Of a DNA stretch of 64,000 bases, positions 62,142 to 64,000 are shown piece by piece. Source of the DNA: Calliphora vicina. Its lineage: Eukaryota > Arthropoda > Insecta > Diptera > Calliphoridae. Below the pieces are notes generated by a model. It was given only the letters and a program-made list of their open reading frames with translations. It did not search any database and was not told the origin of the DNA. The position numbers and the translations under genes are program-made. Numbering within the stretch: position 1 is the stretch's first letter; each line of letters begins with the position of its first letter. The stretch covers positions 108,158,358 to 108,222,357 of the forward strand of contig NC_088782.1 of assembly GCF_958450345.1 (NCBI RefSeq), given 5' to 3'.

Positions 62142-64000
62142 TCAGAATGAAGTTTGCAAGATAAAAGTATAGGTAGAAATTGGAGGATTATAAGGAGAAG
62201 AAGTTAAGAATTCATGAAATTCACTGAGTTCAACTAACGAAGAACAGCATGGGCCAGTTTCTGGGTCACTATAAGCTGCAATTTGCATGTAGGGTCCTAT
62301 CAACCACCTACTTTCCCTAATAAATGCGTATATGCAACTTAGTTCCTTCACAGATGACCCGGAGAGGTTACCAAAGGATCGCTCACCAAAAAGCCTGGCA
62401 CGTAAACCACCCAGTGCCAGACAATTACAAAAGATTCCTTCCTCCTCCTCATTCTGACAACTTCTGCAGAAGTCTTGCAGCATAGGAACAGAAAGTGAAA
62501 TTCTCGGTAACCAACGCCAGCATATTGTTAAGTAGTATTCGTTGTAAGGCCATATGATCTTCATTACCTCACCTTGTTTGGGCAAGTTCATAATTTCCGT
62601 TATGTATCCATTGCTTGCAAGTTGATAACGTCTTCCAACATCGAGTCTCCTCTTCCCGCCAAGTAATCAGCAATACAATTGCCTTCAGTATCCCTGTGTC
62701 TACGTACCTAAGTGATTACAACTGTCGAATGTCTCGCCATCTCATTTATGGATGTCCGGCTTTCCTGGACTATATTCGATGTTGTATAAACACCTATCAC
62801 GGATTTGCTTGCGGCTTTACTGTTAGTACATATACGGATATCTCTACCATATACCTTTAAATATCTGAACCAGTTGGCCGCTCTTCTAGTGGCCGGTAAC
62901 TCTGCCTGTAGAATGCTGCATCCACTTGGGGGTCTAAAGGACATTCTTATTCCAAATTCAGGAATATAGACACCACCGCCCATTCTATCCTCCTTTTTGG
63001 ACCCATCGTTATAGATGAATAGCCTCATTGTATCAAGGGAGAGACCATCAATAGGTTCCATAATGGATGGGATCGAGAAACCGAAGTTCCTCTGGATGTA
63101 GTGTTCGGGGTTGCAGTAATCAGTATGATCAGGAAGATTTTGAATACTTTCTAATATGCAAGCATATTCGTAGGATCTATAATTTCATGAGTTGCAGGCG
63201 TTAAGCCTAAAGGCCGTGTTCAGTAGATAAGAATAAAGAGCGACTTCGTCGCAGTAGTACGCAATGTCCCTGTCATCAGGATTCCCACTCTTCTTAATAC
63301 CCTCTCAAGGAGTATACGGTTGGAGGCCCTATACATTGCCTTCCACCAGACAGCGACCCCGTAGAATAGTATAGCTTTAGTAAGCGTATCAACTAACCAG
63401 TTCACGTTCCAGGGTCAAATATCCATTATCATGCCTATGACCTTTTTGCAGACATATATAGCCGTCATGTCCTTGGAAGTTCTTGCTTCAGTGTTGAGTT
63501 TCCAGGATAATTTCCTGTCGAGTGTAATGCCCATGTACTTTGCATTTTCCGAGAGTGACAATTGGGTTCCGCTCAGTCGGGGTAACGTAAACATAGGGAT
63601 CTTAGTCTTTAATGAGAACAGTACAAGTTCAGTTTTGCTGGGATTTACACTCAAGCCACTATCGTTAATCCATCGATTAATACTTCGTCTTTAATGAGAA
63701 CAGTACAAGTTCAGTTTTGCTGGGGTTTACACTCAAGCCACTATCGTTAATCCATCGATTTAATACTTCAAGTGCCGTCTCCAGTATTTGAGATATCGAG
63801 CCCAGATGAATCCCTGAAACTGCCACCGCTACATCATTCGCGTAGGCTATAGTCTTGTAATTTTGGGAGTCTAATTTCTTAAGCAGACTGTTAAAGTGCT
63901 GGTGCCACAGAAGTGGAGAGGAGACACCCTCCCTGGGGAGTGCCTCTTTTGGCACATCTAGAGATCTTAGTCGTCCCATTTTTGGAACGAATGATCTTAT
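62142..64000 (-). pseudogene. LINE ORF2 remnant: RT, RNase H, C-terminal region
   Basis: Read on the minus strand, 63979-63415 is reverse transcriptase: LPREGVSSPLLWHQHFNSLL, then IAYANDVAVAVSG where the catalytic YADD has become YAND, and LSVNPSKTELVLFSLKTK. 63405-63220 continues (LFYGVAVWWKAMYRASNRIL). 63061-62708 is RNase H, starting at a FTDGS-like FIYNDGSKKEDRMGGGVY and including QAELPATRRAANW. 62591-62142 is the C-terminal cysteine-rich tail (DFCRSCQNEEEEGIFCNCLA). Frame breaks and the YAND change make it inactive. An 82-bp stretch is tandemly duplicated within RT (63605-63768). The 5' part lies beyond the window. Plus-strand frames here are shadows. Confidence 0.88.

Overview
The window is about 70% AT, has no bacterial-style gene packing, and contains spliced exons with GT..AG borders separated by kilobase introns full of transposon remnants. 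The repeats (mini-me-like elements with a GTCC/GTCT microsatellite, a DD37E transposon, mariner, RTE-like and RNase H-bearing LINEs) and the protein content point to a fly, most probably a calyptrate such as a blowfly or house-fly relative. The species is inferred, not shown. No tRNA, rRNA or CRISPR array was recognised.

The one host gene visible runs on the + strand from 27069 to 47090. It has eight exons (172, 149, 171, 159, 77, 99, 160 and 112 bp) whose splice phases all match. Together they encode about 366 residues: three complete immunoglobulin domains and the start of a fourth. It is an insect multi-Ig cell-adhesion protein; neuromusculin is my leading guess, and echinoid/fred or sidestep-type proteins are alternatives. 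The signal-peptide exon should lie upstream of 27069 (possibly outside the window) and the remaining exons beyond 47090. Much or all of the flanking sequence is therefore probably intron.

Region by region: 1-740 is a perfect 20-bp satellite (37 units). 0.7-19.8 kb is a mosaic of old diverged repeats, including five copies of a CGTATGA...TCATACG palindromic module. Into this have gone a deleted hAT element (6878-7738), a dead DD37E element (11521-12646), a small piggyBac-type element (13549-13853), a mini-me-like element (17683-18396) and a dead mariner (about 18606-19740). 21.3-26 kb is a satellite field: a 35-bp array containing an inverted block, then a related array with units of about 80-104 bp. 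27-47 kb holds the Ig exons with introns carrying hairpin MITEs, an RTE-like LINE fragment, a mariner fragment, mini-me copies, a DDE transposase fragment, and an old repeat invaded twice by TTA-targeting MITEs. The unoccupied version of both target sites survives at 2.9-3.8 kb. 47-64 kb contains an AAGCTTTT-rich degenerate array, an apparently complete DD37E transposon with a 335-codon transposase (53314-54611), another mini-me copy, two RNase H-bearing LINE remnants (57.4-58.8 kb and 62.1-64 kb), and a PIF/Harbinger-like element carrying a MADF-domain remnant (58829-59554).

The most notable items are the intact-looking DD37E transposon, the in-window empty-site comparison for the TTA-target MITEs, the palindromic satellite, the inverted 35-bp satellite that is open in several frames, and the hairpin MITE family with two-base YA target duplications. 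I found no clear novel gene system beyond mobile DNA and one adhesion gene.
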